Origin: Candidatus Obscuribacterales bacterium
Lineage (GTDB): Bacteria > Cyanobacteriota > Vampirovibrionia > Obscuribacterales > Obscuribacteraceae
Reading direction: 5' to 3'
DNA length: 59,895 nt
Assembly: GCA_949127735.1 (NCBI GenBank)
Contig: CASBPX010000033.1
Span: 1-59,895, forward strand
Made by a program: the position numbers and the translations under genes. Every line of letters begins with the position of its first letter. The first letter of the stretch is position 1. The notes under the pieces are model-generated. The model made no database searches. It was given only the letters and a program-made list of their open reading frames with translations, and was not told the origin of the DNA. Positions 35,294 through 44,238 of this stretch are shown here, piece after piece.

Positions 35294-37677
35294 TCGATCT
35301 TCACCCCCGGCAATCCGGCCTTGAAGCGATCACGAAGCTTTTCGGGAGTTTTGTCATACACTATGAACTGCAGCGTCTTTAAATTTTTCATTTTTCTGAA
35401 TAGCGGTATAAATTCCTCATCGAGACCACAATCTCTCATTTCTAACTCTTCAAGATTGTTTGATTGTGCCAGTTGACTGACAATACTTTTAGTTACCTTA
35501 AAATGCGAGATATCAATACTTTTTAGCCTCCTCATTCCAAGAATTAACTTTATCTTCTCTTGATCGAGGTCACAGCCAGACATATCTAACTCCTCCAGAC
35601 TCACAGACTTGGCGAGGTGGCCGAGCTGGGCTTTAGTTACTTTGATATGCGAAATATCGAGGTTGCGTAAAGCTGGAAAACTGGCGATAGTCTTGTAGTC
35701 TTGATAGCTCAGAGGGCACCTGTGCACATCAAGCAATTCCAATTTTTTACTTGATGTGAGTTTGTCTAATATTGGAGAGAGATCTTTACCCCTGCTGAAG
35801 TAAAACTTCTCTAGATCGTCATAGCAAGATGCTTTGGCTAGAGCAGTACCAGCAATGGTGCTATTCGAAGCATCAAGCAATTTAAGGCCTTTGAACTTAC
35901 TTAAGGACGGAATGCAATTATTGGTCAAATGCTTGGTGTTATAAAATTTTATTTCGGAAATACCGGGAATAGCCGTGCAAGCTTCAAAGAGAGCGTCGCT
36001 ATCAGAATTTTCGACGAATCTTATGGCAGAGACGTCACCTTTGCGAAAACGTTTTAAATATTGTGGATATTTTGCCACCATGCGGGAGGGGATGAACATT
36101 AACCAATCGCTATGGTCAAACTCCAGGTGACCCTTTGCTTTAACAGTCTCCCATTTGCCCTCATCATTGTGCCAATAACTAATACTGCCGATCAAACAAT
36201 CAGATGGAAAATCAAAACTTTTAACTTCGTCGCCTTTGACTCGCTTTATGGTGCAGTAGGGCGTCGTCTCACTGCGTGAACTGCCAGGTTCTTTATCCTC
36301 TTCAGCATCAATCTTCGCAGCTACGGGAACTGTCTTTTTAATCACGGGTTTAGCAATAGAAACTGCACTTTGTGACGATTTACTGACAAAAAATATTAAG
36401 GCAGTAACCGCAGCCGTGGCCAGTGTAATTACTAAAAAAGTCAGCTGAGCCGTTGGTAATTTAACCCTTTGAGGAATAGTCTGAACCCTCGCGATGGCAC
36501 GGCCGGTCTGCAGCATATTTGCAACAGGAGGGGCATCCTGACCATCTGAGTCTGCCTCGCCAGGCTCAGTCGCTTCCACATCACCGACGACTAAATCTAA
36601 CTCGCCGGTAATATTTTCGGAATCGTTTTCTACGAGATCAGATTCGACCACATTATCGTCGCCGAAATCATCGTTCTCAGAGTCTTCCTCATCAATGTTC
36701 TGATTAGGCAAAGCTTGGCCGGGCACTGCATATGGTGGCTGCGCCAAAGCTTCAATAGTACCATTTTGCAATATTGCCCACAAATCTGCCGCTACATGCT
36801 CCATGGTTTGATAGCGCTGCTCAGGTGCTTTAGCCATCATCTGCTCGACCACCAGCTGCACCGAGGCAGGATAAATCAGCACGCCGCCACTATCTGCATG
36901 ATCACCAAACTTATTGATATCCGGCACTGGTGCGCTCTGGTGCATAAGCATAATGTCTACTGCAGACGGGCCTGAGAACGGCGCTTCACCTGTCAATGTT
37001 TCAAAAAGAGAAACACCTAAAGAATAAATATCGCTGCGAGAGTCGGTAGGGTAACCTAGACTTTGCTCAGGGCTCATATAATACGGACTGCCGACTATAT
37101 CACCGTCGCGAGTCAACTGCTGTGATGCTTTATCGGCTTCAGCTGTAAGTTTGGCGATGCCAAAATCCACAATCTTGACACTGGCGCCCATGGCATCAGG
37201 CTGATTCAACAACATAATATTGCCAGGCTTAACGTCGCGGTGAATAATGCCTTTACTGTGAGCATAGCCAAATCCGCTGGCTGCCTGAATGAAAATCTGC
37301 AAAATGACGGGCAGAGGCGGCGGCCCCTGGTCGCGCAACCTCTCCATGAGACTCGCTCCATGTAGCAGGTCCATTACATAGAATGGCTGCTCCAGGCCAT
37401 TTTCAGCCTTATGCGAACCAAAATTATGAATGCTGACAATGTTTGGGTGAAACATTTTTGCCACTGACTGCGCTTCCATTTGAAAGCGAAACCAGGCGGT
37501 GTCAGTGATTTGATCGCTGCGGAGAGTTTTCAGGGCGTACTCTTTAGGTAGGTCGACATGCCGCGCATGATAAACAAAACCCATGGCCCCACGGCCAATG
37601 TAGCCCATGATCACATAGGTTTTACCGACGATATCACCGGGCGAATATTCAGCGCCTGATGGTCCTACCATAACCAA
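35290..37677 (-). CDS. Ser/Thr protein kinase with transmembrane helix and C-terminal LRR domain
   Basis: A 795-residue Hanks-type kinase. The kinase domain (about 20-310) is complete: glycine loop GRGAMG 28-33, K50, HRDVKPGN 146-153, DFG 171-173, APE-equivalent SPE 202-204. A very acidic linker follows (residues 340-390), then a single membrane helix (about 411-432). The outer domain ends in six or so leucine-rich units (LRNLDISHIKVTKAQLGHLA, LEELDMSGCDLDQEKIKLI, repeated with small changes). The layout suggests an outside LRR sensor driving an inside kinase. It is co-translated with a glycan operon, which may be its target. Confidence 0.92.
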   Translation of the reverse strand: MVMVGPSGAEYSPGDIVGKTYVIMGYIGRGAMGFVYHARHVDLPKEYALKTLRSDQITDTAWFRFQMEAQSVAKMFHPNIVSIHNFGSHKAENGLEQPFYVMDLLHGASLMERLRDQGPPPLPVILQIFIQAASGFGYAHSKGIIHRDVKPGNIMLLNQPDAMGASVKIVDFGIAKLTAEADKASQQLTRDGDIVGSPYYMSPEQSLGYPTDSRSDIYSLGVSLFETLTGEAPFSGPSAVDIMLMHQSAPVPDINKFGDHADSGGVLIYPASVQLVVEQMMAKAPEQRYQTMEHVAADLWAILQNGTIEALAQPPYAVPGQALPNQNIDEEDSENDDFGDDNVVESDLVENDSENITGELDLVVGDVEATEPGEADSDGQDAPPVANMLQTGRAIARVQTIPQRVKLPTAQLTFLVITLATAAVTALIFFVSKSSQSAVSIAKPVIKKTVPVAAKIDAEEDKEPGSSRSETTPYCTIKRVKGDEVKSFDFPSDCLIGSISYWHNDEGKWETVKAKGHLEFDHSDWLMFIPSRMVAKYPQYLKRFRKGDVSAIRFVENSDSDALFEACTAIPGISEIKFYNTKHLTNNCIPSLSKFKGLKLLDASNSTIAGTALAKASCYDDLEKFYFSRGKDLSPILDKLTSSKKLELLDVHRCPLSYQDYKTIASFPALRNLDISHIKVTKAQLGHLAKSVSLEELDMSGCDLDQEKIKLILGMRRLKSIDISHFKVTKSIVSQLAQSNNLEELEMRDCGLDEEFIPLFRKMKNLKTLQFIVYDKTPEKLRDRFKAGLPGVKIE

Positions 37678-37723
37678 TCCTTAAAAAGAATGATGCAAAA
37701 ATCTCGAACAACTCAGCTAGTCT

Positions 37724-38647
37724 TTAACGCAGCTTTTGCTCCAATGTTTGCATCAGAGCTTTTGCTTCAGCATTTCTACCGGCCACAACCAACTGCTGTA
37801 TTTTAGCAACTTGACCCAGGTCAAACGGCAGTTTGCGCCCGCTGACAACAAATCGCTGCAATTGCGTTTGAAAACGCAAAACTTCAGACCGCACTCCCGT
37901 GGCGTAAGCCTGCTCGCGCATTTTTTCCTGGTCATTGAGCTTGCCTGAGAGGCTACCCACAAGAGTTTGCACCTGCGCTTCGTCTCCCGACCTGGCCGCA
38001 TCTTCTACAGTCTGAAAATAGTCCAGATAAGCTTTGACATTGGTGCCTTTGCTTTTCAAACTTTCAATGCGACTCAAAAGCAATAATCTTTTGTCTTGCA
38101 GGGGCCCTGGGGCCACTCCAGTGGAGACTGCGCCGTCAGACCGCGAGGCAAAAGGAGAAACATTTTCTTTAAAAGTACTGATCTCAAGCGAGTCTAGAAA
38201 ATCTTTTTGCCCAAGCTTACCGGCACCAAAAGATGCGATGTCACCTTTAGACAGATTGACTGAAGTATATTTCTGCTGCTCAAGGTCGGAAAATAGCACC
38301 TTGATCCGCAAAATTTCAGGAAATGAGTCCATTAACGCCTTGGCCATCATCACCGCATCGATTTTGCAGTCATTATCTTTAGCCAGTGGATTGCGCTTAG
38401 TAGTGACAATTGCCTCACGTTCGTTGTAACTGGCCCGCAACGGGTAATCAGCCGAAACCACACGAGCGTTACGCAAAATTGCCACCAGCTCAACCGGGGT
38501 CACCGCCCCTGTACTGAGGCTGGTCGGCGGTGTAACAGTCGGCTCTGGCGTAGGCGCTGACGGTGTTTGCTCCGCTTTGGCCGGCATAGCAAAAATCAGC
38601 AATCCTAAAGCTACATGCGGCAACCCTGCTCGTACTAACTTGATCAC
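37724..38647 (-). CDS. Hypothetical secreted protein
   Basis: A 307-residue protein. I start at GTG 38647, which follows a GGAG ribosome site and puts a clear signal peptide at the N-terminus (LPHVALGLLIFAMPAKA, cut before EQT). A Pro/Thr-rich segment follows, then a globular domain with helical character toward the C-terminus (VAKIQQLVVAGRNAEAKALM). No family is recognised. It is probably periplasmic. It ends 46 bp before the kinase start on the same strand, so it may lead the kinase operon. Confidence 0.65.
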   Translation of the reverse strand: MIKLVRAGLPHVALGLLIFAMPAKAEQTPSAPTPEPTVTPPTSLSTGAVTPVELVAILRNARVVSADYPLRASYNEREAIVTTKRNPLAKDNDCKIDAVMMAKALMDSFPEILRIKVLFSDLEQQKYTSVNLSKGDIASFGAGKLGQKDFLDSLEISTFKENVSPFASRSDGAVSTGVAPGPLQDKRLLLLSRIESLKSKGTNVKAYLDYFQTVEDAARSGDEAQVQTLVGSLSGKLNDQEKMREQAYATGVRSEVLRFQTQLQRFVVSGRKLPFDLGQVAKIQQLVVAGRNAEAKALMQTLEQKLR

Positions 38648-38717
38648 AATCAACTCCAGCTTGGTTTCAACGACTGCCTTTATATACCAATGCAGCCTCA
38701 GCAATAATCAACAGCCT

Positions 38718-38739
38718 GCTAAGTTAGGCTAAACTTAGC
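38718..38739. promoter_or_regulatory. Inverted repeat between divergent genes
   Basis: A perfect 8-bp inverted repeat (GCTAAGTT, 6-nt spacer, AACTTAGC) lies midway between the divergent starts of the secreted hypothetical and the PhyH gene. Its position and symmetry suit an operator, though a short hairpin is equally possible. Confidence 0.4.
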
Positions 38740-38766
38740 GGACGTTCACCCTCGCCTGAGACAAAT

Positions 38767-39732
38767 ATGTACGATATCGGTGGTAAATCTTTTTTTGACT
38801 TGGCCACAGATCCTGAGTTCTGGCTATATCTCAATCCGCATTTGACTATTTCGCGCGGCGGCAAGCCTACTGACCGATCCTTTGCCTTAGATCAGCAAGA
38901 GGCTCAGCGCACCCTTGAAAATCTCAAAGAGGAAGGCTTTTTCAAAATTGAAAATGTCATGGAAGCCAAGACGCTGCCGCCACTGGTGACCGCCGTCAAA
39001 AAGATTCGCGACGAACACTGGCCCACGCCCTTTCTCTTTGTCTATGATCAGTGCTGGCAACAGTTTCAACATCTAAACGGCTTGCTGGCTCAAATTCTTG
39101 GCAACGATTATAAAATGATGCCCGCCCTCTGGACCTTTTGCATTGAACCAGGAGGTCAGAGCGCCGGATTTATGCCTCACCGTGACCGCTCGCGGAGAAA
39201 AACCGTAGCTGCTGACGGTCGCACCACAGCCTTAAATATCTGGATTTCACTGACTGATGCCAGCCCAGACACCGGTTGCATTTACATTCTCCCCCTGCAA
39301 TACGACGCTAACTTCCCCGATAATTTGCTCAAAGTCGGCGTGGCCAACTATCAGGATATTCGCGCTGTGCCAACAAAAGCAGGAGATATTCTGGCCTGGA
39401 ACGAAGCGGTTTATCACTGGGGCGGCCGCAGCAGCAAGCACGGCGACTATTCGCGCATTAGTATTGCCGCCAGTTTTCAAAGAGCCGACTGCAAAGCTTT
39501 TGAAACTCCACTGATGAAACCGCTCGAATTGCCCTCATTCAAGCAAAGGCTTTCCTTGATTGCCAGTCAGCTACTGCGCTACCAAGCGCAAGCCGGCCTT
39601 TCACCGGTTTTAAAAGAGTTAGCGGTGCAACTGGCGGCCCTGGACGAACCGCTCATAGTTAATGACGAAGGCGGCCCATTTATTTATGACGCTCAGGGCG
39701 AAAAGTTGTTGAACAAAAGCACGTTCAAATAA
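38767..39732 (+). CDS. Phytanoyl-CoA dioxygenase (PhyH) family protein
   Basis: A 321-residue Fe(II)/2-oxoglutarate oxygenase of the PhyH type. The metal facial triad is visible as H138-x-D140 (FMPHRDRS) and H217 (EAVYHWGGRSS); R230 may hold 2-oxoglutarate. The double-stranded beta helix core includes LNIWISLTDASPDTGCIYILP. Family members hydroxylate lipids, small molecules or amino acids, so the substrate is open. It stands just before a flavoenzyme gene (34 bp), and the pair may form one oxidative pathway. Confidence 0.85.
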   Translation: MYDIGGKSFFDLATDPEFWLYLNPHLTISRGGKPTDRSFALDQQEAQRTLENLKEEGFFKIENVMEAKTLPPLVTAVKKIRDEHWPTPFLFVYDQCWQQFQHLNGLLAQILGNDYKMMPALWTFCIEPGGQSAGFMPHRDRSRRKTVAADGRTTALNIWISLTDASPDTGCIYILPLQYDANFPDNLLKVGVANYQDIRAVPTKAGDILAWNEAVYHWGGRSSKHGDYSRISIAASFQRADCKAFETPLMKPLELPSFKQRLSLIASQLLRYQAQAGLSPVLKELAVQLAALDEPLIVNDEGGPFIYDAQGEKLLNKSTFK

Positions 39733-39766
39733 AAAGCTTTGACCATTCTTTGAGGTGAAATTGACC

Positions 39767-41323
39767 ATGACGAAGAAGCTAGACCTGAACAGCCTAGATA
39801 GTGCAGAAGGTCAGAAAACTATTAATATAACCCGCAGGCTATTTTTAGGCGGCGGGCTGGCAGCAGCAGGTTCTATTTTTGTCGGTACTTTCGATCCTGA
39901 AAAAGCACTGGCGGCCAATAAGACCAACTTCGACGCTGAAGCCCTGCGTCAAGCCGTGCAATGCGAAATTTCTGTACCAAGCGACAGCAATTTTAAAGAC
40001 AAAGTTTACAGCGGATTGTGGAACAGACTCTATCCTGACCGCGCACCACAGGTAGTGGTAAACGTTAAGACCGACGCTGACGTCATGGCCGCGGTAAAAT
40101 TTGCCAGGGCCCATAAAATGAAAGTTGTTGTGCGGGGTGGCGGCCACAACTGGTGCAGCCCTTCCTTGCGAAATGGCGGCATGATGATTGATCTCACACT
40201 CATGAATAAAGTGATTTCGATTGACGAAACAAAAAAAATCGCCATAGTCGAACCAATTATCAGCAATCGCGATATTCAAAAAGCACTCAACGCTAAAAAC
40301 CTGGCATTCCCTTCAGGTCACTGTCCTCAAGTTAAACTAAGTGGATACCTGCTCAGTGGCGGAATGGCCTGGAACCAGGGCACATGGGGCCCAGGGGTTG
40401 GCAGCGTAGAAAAAATCGAAATGGTCACCGCCGATGGTGAACTGATTGTCGCTGACAAAGACAATCACAAAGATTATTTCTGGGCCGCCCGAGGATCTGG
40501 CGCCGGTTCTTTCTTCGTGGCCGTGCGCTATCACCTCAAACTTTATCCTTTGCCTAAGGCAATTATATGCAGCTCCTACTACTATCCGATGGCCGAGGCC
40601 GAAGCTGTTGCCAGCTGGCTCAAGGATGTGGCGCCAAAAATGAAACCATGTGTTGAGCTTTCATTCTGGCTGACAACAGCACCACCAGAGTTAGCCGACC
40701 AGACCAAAGCTGACAATGGCAAATGCGCTCTGGTAACCGCCACTTCTTTTGTTGAGTCGCAAGAAGAAGGCAATGCCGCTATGGCCATTCTCGATACTTG
40801 TCCGGTGATCAATAAATGTATGTTGAAGCCGCAAAACAAGCCTTACACTTTCCCTGAGCTTTTTGATTTCTCAGGGGCGTTGTGGAAAGCCGATATGCGC
40901 AATCAAGTTGAAGCCATGTTCTCCAACAGTAATCTCGACGAAATTATTAAAGCGACCAAAGAACACTTCAAGGTCGCACCTTCACCGGACACTGTATTTA
41001 TGTACGCGGTTTACACAGGCTCTAATGTGCCGGAAAAACTACCAGACGCCGCTTTTTCAATGAGTGCCAAACTTTACGGCGGCCCCTGGACAATGTGGAA
41101 AGACAATGCCAATGATGCCGCTAACATCGCCTGGCATAAAAAAATGCTGACTCTGGTGGCACCTTACACACACGGTCACTACGTTTCTGAAACTGACACC
41201 ATAACCTATCCGAAACATCTCGTGGAAAGCTATTCTCCTGCCAATTTCAAAAGACTTGGCGAGTTGCGCAAAAAATATGATCCCACAGGAGTATTCTTCG
41301 CCCCTAGCGAAGGGGTGAGCTGA
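39767..41323 (+). CDS. Berberine-bridge-enzyme-like FAD oxidoreductase, Tat-type signal
   Basis: A 518-residue BBE-like flavoenzyme. I start at ATG 39767, 9 nt after GAGGTG. A twin-arginine-like leader (ITRRLFLGGGLAAAG) suggests export with bound cofactor. The PCMH FAD domain has GGGHNW (H127) and FPSGHCPQVK (C186), the two residues used for bicovalent FAD attachment, then GGMAWNQGTWGPGVGSVEK. The BBE C-terminal motif YSPANFKRLGELRKKYDP is intact. Such enzymes oxidise alcohols, sugars or alkaloids. Follows the PhyH gene by 34 bp. Confidence 0.9.
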   Translation: MTKKLDLNSLDSAEGQKTINITRRLFLGGGLAAAGSIFVGTFDPEKALAANKTNFDAEALRQAVQCEISVPSDSNFKDKVYSGLWNRLYPDRAPQVVVNVKTDADVMAAVKFARAHKMKVVVRGGGHNWCSPSLRNGGMMIDLTLMNKVISIDETKKIAIVEPIISNRDIQKALNAKNLAFPSGHCPQVKLSGYLLSGGMAWNQGTWGPGVGSVEKIEMVTADGELIVADKDNHKDYFWAARGSGAGSFFVAVRYHLKLYPLPKAIICSSYYYPMAEAEAVASWLKDVAPKMKPCVELSFWLTTAPPELADQTKADNGKCALVTATSFVESQEEGNAAMAILDTCPVINKCMLKPQNKPYTFPELFDFSGALWKADMRNQVEAMFSNSNLDEIIKATKEHFKVAPSPDTVFMYAVYTGSNVPEKLPDAAFSMSAKLYGGPWTMWKDNANDAANIAWHKKMLTLVAPYTHGHYVSETDTITYPKHLVESYSPANFKRLGELRKKYDPTGVFFAPSEGVS

Positions 41324-41533
41324 ACGGTAAATAGGGCAAAAAATTAGCGTGTTAATGAAAGACAACTAAAGAGATATACAAGTCTGAAAATGGCTACAAA
41401 AAATTCTTTCTCCTAGTGCCCCAATCGTCTTCCCTTTTTATTAGTATTTTTACCAGTGACGTTGTAAAGAGATGCAACTATTATCAATTTTGTCACCCGG
41501 CGAAAGCAAAGTTCACGAAGGAGAGATTTGCTC

Positions 41534-41893
41534 ATGAGAGAAAAATCTACAAGCACATTGGTGCCGGAATCAAAAATCCGTGAGTTAACGGATGCCGCAG
41601 AAAAAGGGCACTATGGCACATTGACCAAATTCCTCAATAATCTACCCAGTGCAGCTGAGCGTGTTGACGTGCTGCAAAAAATCGAAAAGACAAATAAGGA
41701 GAACCGTTATAAAACCGGCAAATTGCCAAGATTGGCATTTGTCAGCCACACATTCAAAGATAGCGATTTTATCGACGTCGCTTTGATGAAAAAGAGCTCA
41801 GACTGGCTATTCCAAGATGATGTTCTTTATCGAGAATCAGTAATGTGGAATATTCCAGCCGCACTGGAGCTTCCTGTGGCTTGCATTGCCTGA
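41534..41893 (+). CDS. Hypothetical protein
   Basis: A 119-residue soluble protein with an AAGGAGAG ribosome site before ATG 41534. The first half is helical (KIRELTDAAEKGHYGTLTKF), and the second holds LPRLAFVSHTFKDSDFIDVAL. I do not recognise the family. A strong bidirectional terminator lies about 100 bp downstream, so it is probably a separate transcript. Confidence 0.6.
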   Translation: MREKSTSTLVPESKIRELTDAAEKGHYGTLTKFLNNLPSAAERVDVLQKIEKTNKENRYKTGKLPRLAFVSHTFKDSDFIDVALMKKSSDWLFQDDVLYRESVMWNIPAALELPVACIA

Positions 41894-41900
41894 AGGCAAA

Positions 41901-41932
41901 AAGCTGCGCACCATTACAAGCTGCGCACCATT
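41901..41932. repeat. Tandem 15-bp direct repeat
   Basis: AAGCTGCGCACCATT occurs twice (41901-41915 and 41918-41932) with a 2-nt spacer, just after the preceding stop codon. It looks like a recent local duplication in non-coding DNA. Confidence 0.7.
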
Positions 41933-41991
41933 GACGCCACCAAAAGCGAAGCCGAAATCAACTGCAAGCGGTAAGCAAAAGTAGAAGCGAC

Positions 41992-42031
41992 AAAAACGCA
42001 GAGAAATTTTCAAAAATTTCTCTGCGTTTTT
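41992..42031. terminator. Strong bidirectional terminator
   Basis: An 18-bp perfect stem (AAAAACGCAGAGAAATTT with its complement) closes on a TCAA loop and gives a T-run on both strands. It sits between the convergent stops of the genes at 41893 and 42043 and should end both transcripts. Confidence 0.9.
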
Positions 42032-42042
42032 AACTTGGCGAT

Positions 42043-42471
42043 TTACCTGACTTTGGTTTTTGTAGTTACCTTGACGCTCTTGGTCGTTGAAGCTGTAGCT
42101 AAACTGGCATTCAGCTTAGTGACACTCTTCTCAAGTGTGTCTACCTGTGCTTTGGGCCAACCAGCAGCTTCAGCGTTTGAAGTGGCCGTGACGAGGCGAT
42201 CGGCTTCGGCGCCGAAGCTCGATGCTTGGGCAGCGGTGATCCAGCCTTTAGCCACAGCGGTATCAATTTTTTCGTGCAAATTGTGTAACCGTTCACGGAA
42301 TTTGAACTTGACGCCTTTTTTTACTTCTACCGATTCACTACTGCTTGAGCCTGGTTTTCGCGTGGAAGTTTGAATCACAGTGGTGGAGCTATGCGTCAGT
42401 TCGTCGGCCAGACAGGGCACAAAAGGCGATGCCACCGCCAGTGCCACCATGATTTTTACAAGATTACGCAT
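42043..42471 (-). CDS. Hypothetical secreted protein
   Basis: A 142-residue protein with a signal peptide (RNLVKIMVALAVASPFVPCLA, cut before DEL). The mature part has a Ser/Thr-rich segment and a helical region (LHNLHEKIDTAVAKGWITAA, with AQVDTLEKSVTKLNASLATA). It ends in a Thr/Lys-rich tail. It is probably periplasmic. No family recognised. Its stop lies just before the terminator at 41992-42031. Confidence 0.65.
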   Translation of the reverse strand: MRNLVKIMVALAVASPFVPCLADELTHSSTTVIQTSTRKPGSSSSESVEVKKGVKFKFRERLHNLHEKIDTAVAKGWITAAQASSFGAEADRLVTATSNAEAAGWPKAQVDTLEKSVTKLNASLATASTTKSVKVTTKTKVR

Positions 42472-42647
42472 AGATTTGCCTCAAATAAGGAATGGACATA
42501 TCCCTCCAATATATTCGCTTTGCAAGCCTTTGGCCCAAACTCGACCATTTTTACCGGTTAGTTTGCATTACCGTCGGGCTTCGAGATTCGGAACTAAAAG
42601 GCCTGAATCCAGTCTAGGTCTACGTAGTAAGAAAAAGGTGACACACC

Positions 42648-42797
42648 ATGATTTACACGTTAATTTCTCTATTAGTCTTCTTCTGGATCGTTGGCCTGGT
42701 ATCTCATGTCGGCGGCGGATTTGTGCACACGCTACTAGCTTTAGCTGTGGCAGTATTTCTTTTTGACATGCTCACCGGTCGCACAACCAGCGTTTAG
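42648..42797 (+). CDS. lmo0937-type small membrane protein
   Basis: I read a 49-residue protein too short for routine calling. It has two hydrophobic helices (TLISLLVFFWIVGLV and TLLALAVAVFLFDMLTG) around a SHVGGGFVH turn, the pattern of the lmo0937 family, often stress-induced in other bacteria. AAAAAGGTG precedes the ATG by about 8 nt. It ends 6 nt before the convergent esterase stop. Function unknown. Confidence 0.75.
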   Translation: MIYTLISLLVFFWIVGLVSHVGGGFVHTLLALAVAVFLFDMLTGRTTSV

Positions 42798-42802
42798 TTT
42801 GA

Positions 42803-43759
42803 CTAAAACTGTCCGGCAAAATAGCGTTTTAGATATGAGCAGGCCATGGCAATAGCGCCACGGGCTGCGGGAGTTTCGGCCAGGGCATTGAGCATGACAA
42901 AATCGTGAATAGTGCCATGAAAGCGCACGGCTTCAACTCGAACTCCGGCACTGATGAGCTTGTGAGCGTAGGCCTCACCCTCATCTCGCAATACATCCAT
43001 TTCGCCATTGATTATCAGTGCAGACGGCAAACCTTGCAGCTGTTCCAGAGTTGCAAGCAAAGGCGAAGCCGTAGGCGCTTTTCTCACATCGAGGTCGGGC
43101 GCGTACTGATCCCAAAACCACTTCATTGCTTCCACTGTCAAAAAATGATCATGGGCAAATTCTTTGTATGACGCGTTATCAAACTGAGCATTGGTGACCG
43201 GATAGAAGAGCACCTGCGTGCCAATTTTCACACCACCTCGTTCTTTAGCCATCATGGTTAAAGCCGCGGTCATATTGCCACCCACACTGTCACCGGCCAC
43301 AGCGAATTTGCCCACGTCTACGTTAAAGCTTTCGCTATTGGCGTAGACATATTTGGCGACAGCATAAATTTGTTCAATGGCAACAGGATATCTTGCTTCC
43401 GGAGAGCGTGAAAAATTCACATAGACAAGAGCCGCTTGCGCTCCCACTGTAAGATCACGCAAGAGCCGATCGTAAATCTGGCGATCGCCAAATACCCATC
43501 CTGCGCCGTGAGAATAAATAATTACCGGTAGCTTAGTGGTGTTACCCTGAGGCCTCATGATGCTGACGCCCACTCGACCGGCGTCGCCGAGGTCTAGCTC
43601 TCGATCTTCAATGTCGACGGGCAGCTTTTCTACGGCAAGGTCTTGCAAGGCCGTAAAAGCGGCGCGTCCTTCTTCAACAGGTATCTCGTATATCTTGGGC
43701 CCTTTTTGGGCATTGACTGTTTCGAGAAAGGCCTTTGTGGCCGGATCTATACCTGTCAT
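42803..43759 (-). CDS. Alpha/beta hydrolase, HSL-family esterase/lipase
   Basis: A 318-residue esterase of the hormone-sensitive-lipase group. The oxyanion motif is HGAG at 84-87 (a variant of HGGG), the nucleophile is S158 in GDSVGGN, the acid is in GEMDVLRDEG, and the His is in GTIHDFVML. No signal peptide, so likely cytoplasmic. Members cut short-chain esters. It is followed on the - strand, 15 bp upstream of its start, by a stand-alone receiver protein gene that may share its transcript. Confidence 0.9.
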   Translation of the reverse strand: MTGIDPATKAFLETVNAQKGPKIYEIPVEEGRAAFTALQDLAVEKLPVDIEDRELDLGDAGRVGVSIMRPQGNTTKLPVIIYSHGAGWVFGDRQIYDRLLRDLTVGAQAALVYVNFSRSPEARYPVAIEQIYAVAKYVYANSESFNVDVGKFAVAGDSVGGNMTAALTMMAKERGGVKIGTQVLFYPVTNAQFDNASYKEFAHDHFLTVEAMKWFWDQYAPDLDVRKAPTASPLLATLEQLQGLPSALIINGEMDVLRDEGEAYAHKLISAGVRVEAVRFHGTIHDFVMLNALAETPAARGAIAMACSYLKRYFAGQF

Positions 43760-43774
43760 TCTGATATTTATTCC

Positions 43775-44152
43775 TTATGTGTGCGGCTCTGGTTCAAGCC
43801 AGCGATCAAGTAAAGCGCGAAAATCATCAAGCAATATCGGTTTGAAAAGAAAATCGTCCATGCCCGAAGCCAGACATTTTTCTCTATCAGGTTCGGCCGT
43901 CATGGCAATTATAGGCAAATGAGGCCGACCTGAGTTTACTTGCAACTCTCGAATCGCTCGAGTTGCTTCCAGGCCGTCGAAATGCGGCATCTGCACATCC
44001 ATCAGCACCAGCGAATATTGATGCAAGGCCACTTGCTGTGCGGCATCCACACCACTGCTGGCCACATGTGACTGCATGCCAAGCTCTTTGAGCTGCATTG
44101 CAACCACGCTCAGTGTCACTGGGTCATCGTCCACAATGAGAATTGTTGGCAT
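43775..44152 (-). CDS. Single-domain response regulator
   Basis: A 125-residue receiver protein. I start at ATG 44152 (a GAGGCG element lies upstream), because receiver folds begin PTILIVDDDP. The acidic pair is D8-D10, the phosphorylated Asp is D52 (VLMDVQMP), and the conserved Lys is in FLFKPI. There is no output domain, so it may act by protein contact or relay phosphate. The hybrid kinase at 55449 is a possible but unproven partner. Confidence 0.9.
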   Translation of the reverse strand: MPTILIVDDDPVTLSVVAMQLKELGMQSHVASSGVDAAQQVALHQYSLVLMDVQMPHFDGLEATRAIRELQVNSGRPHLPIIAMTAEPDREKCLASGMDDFLFKPILLDDFRALLDRWLEPEPHT

Positions 44153-44238
44153 ATAGCCACGCCTCACTCGCCTAAGTCTACTAGCCCGAAAATCGACTTT
44201 GCCCAGAACAGAGACGCCGGTAACGGGCAAATTGTAGT

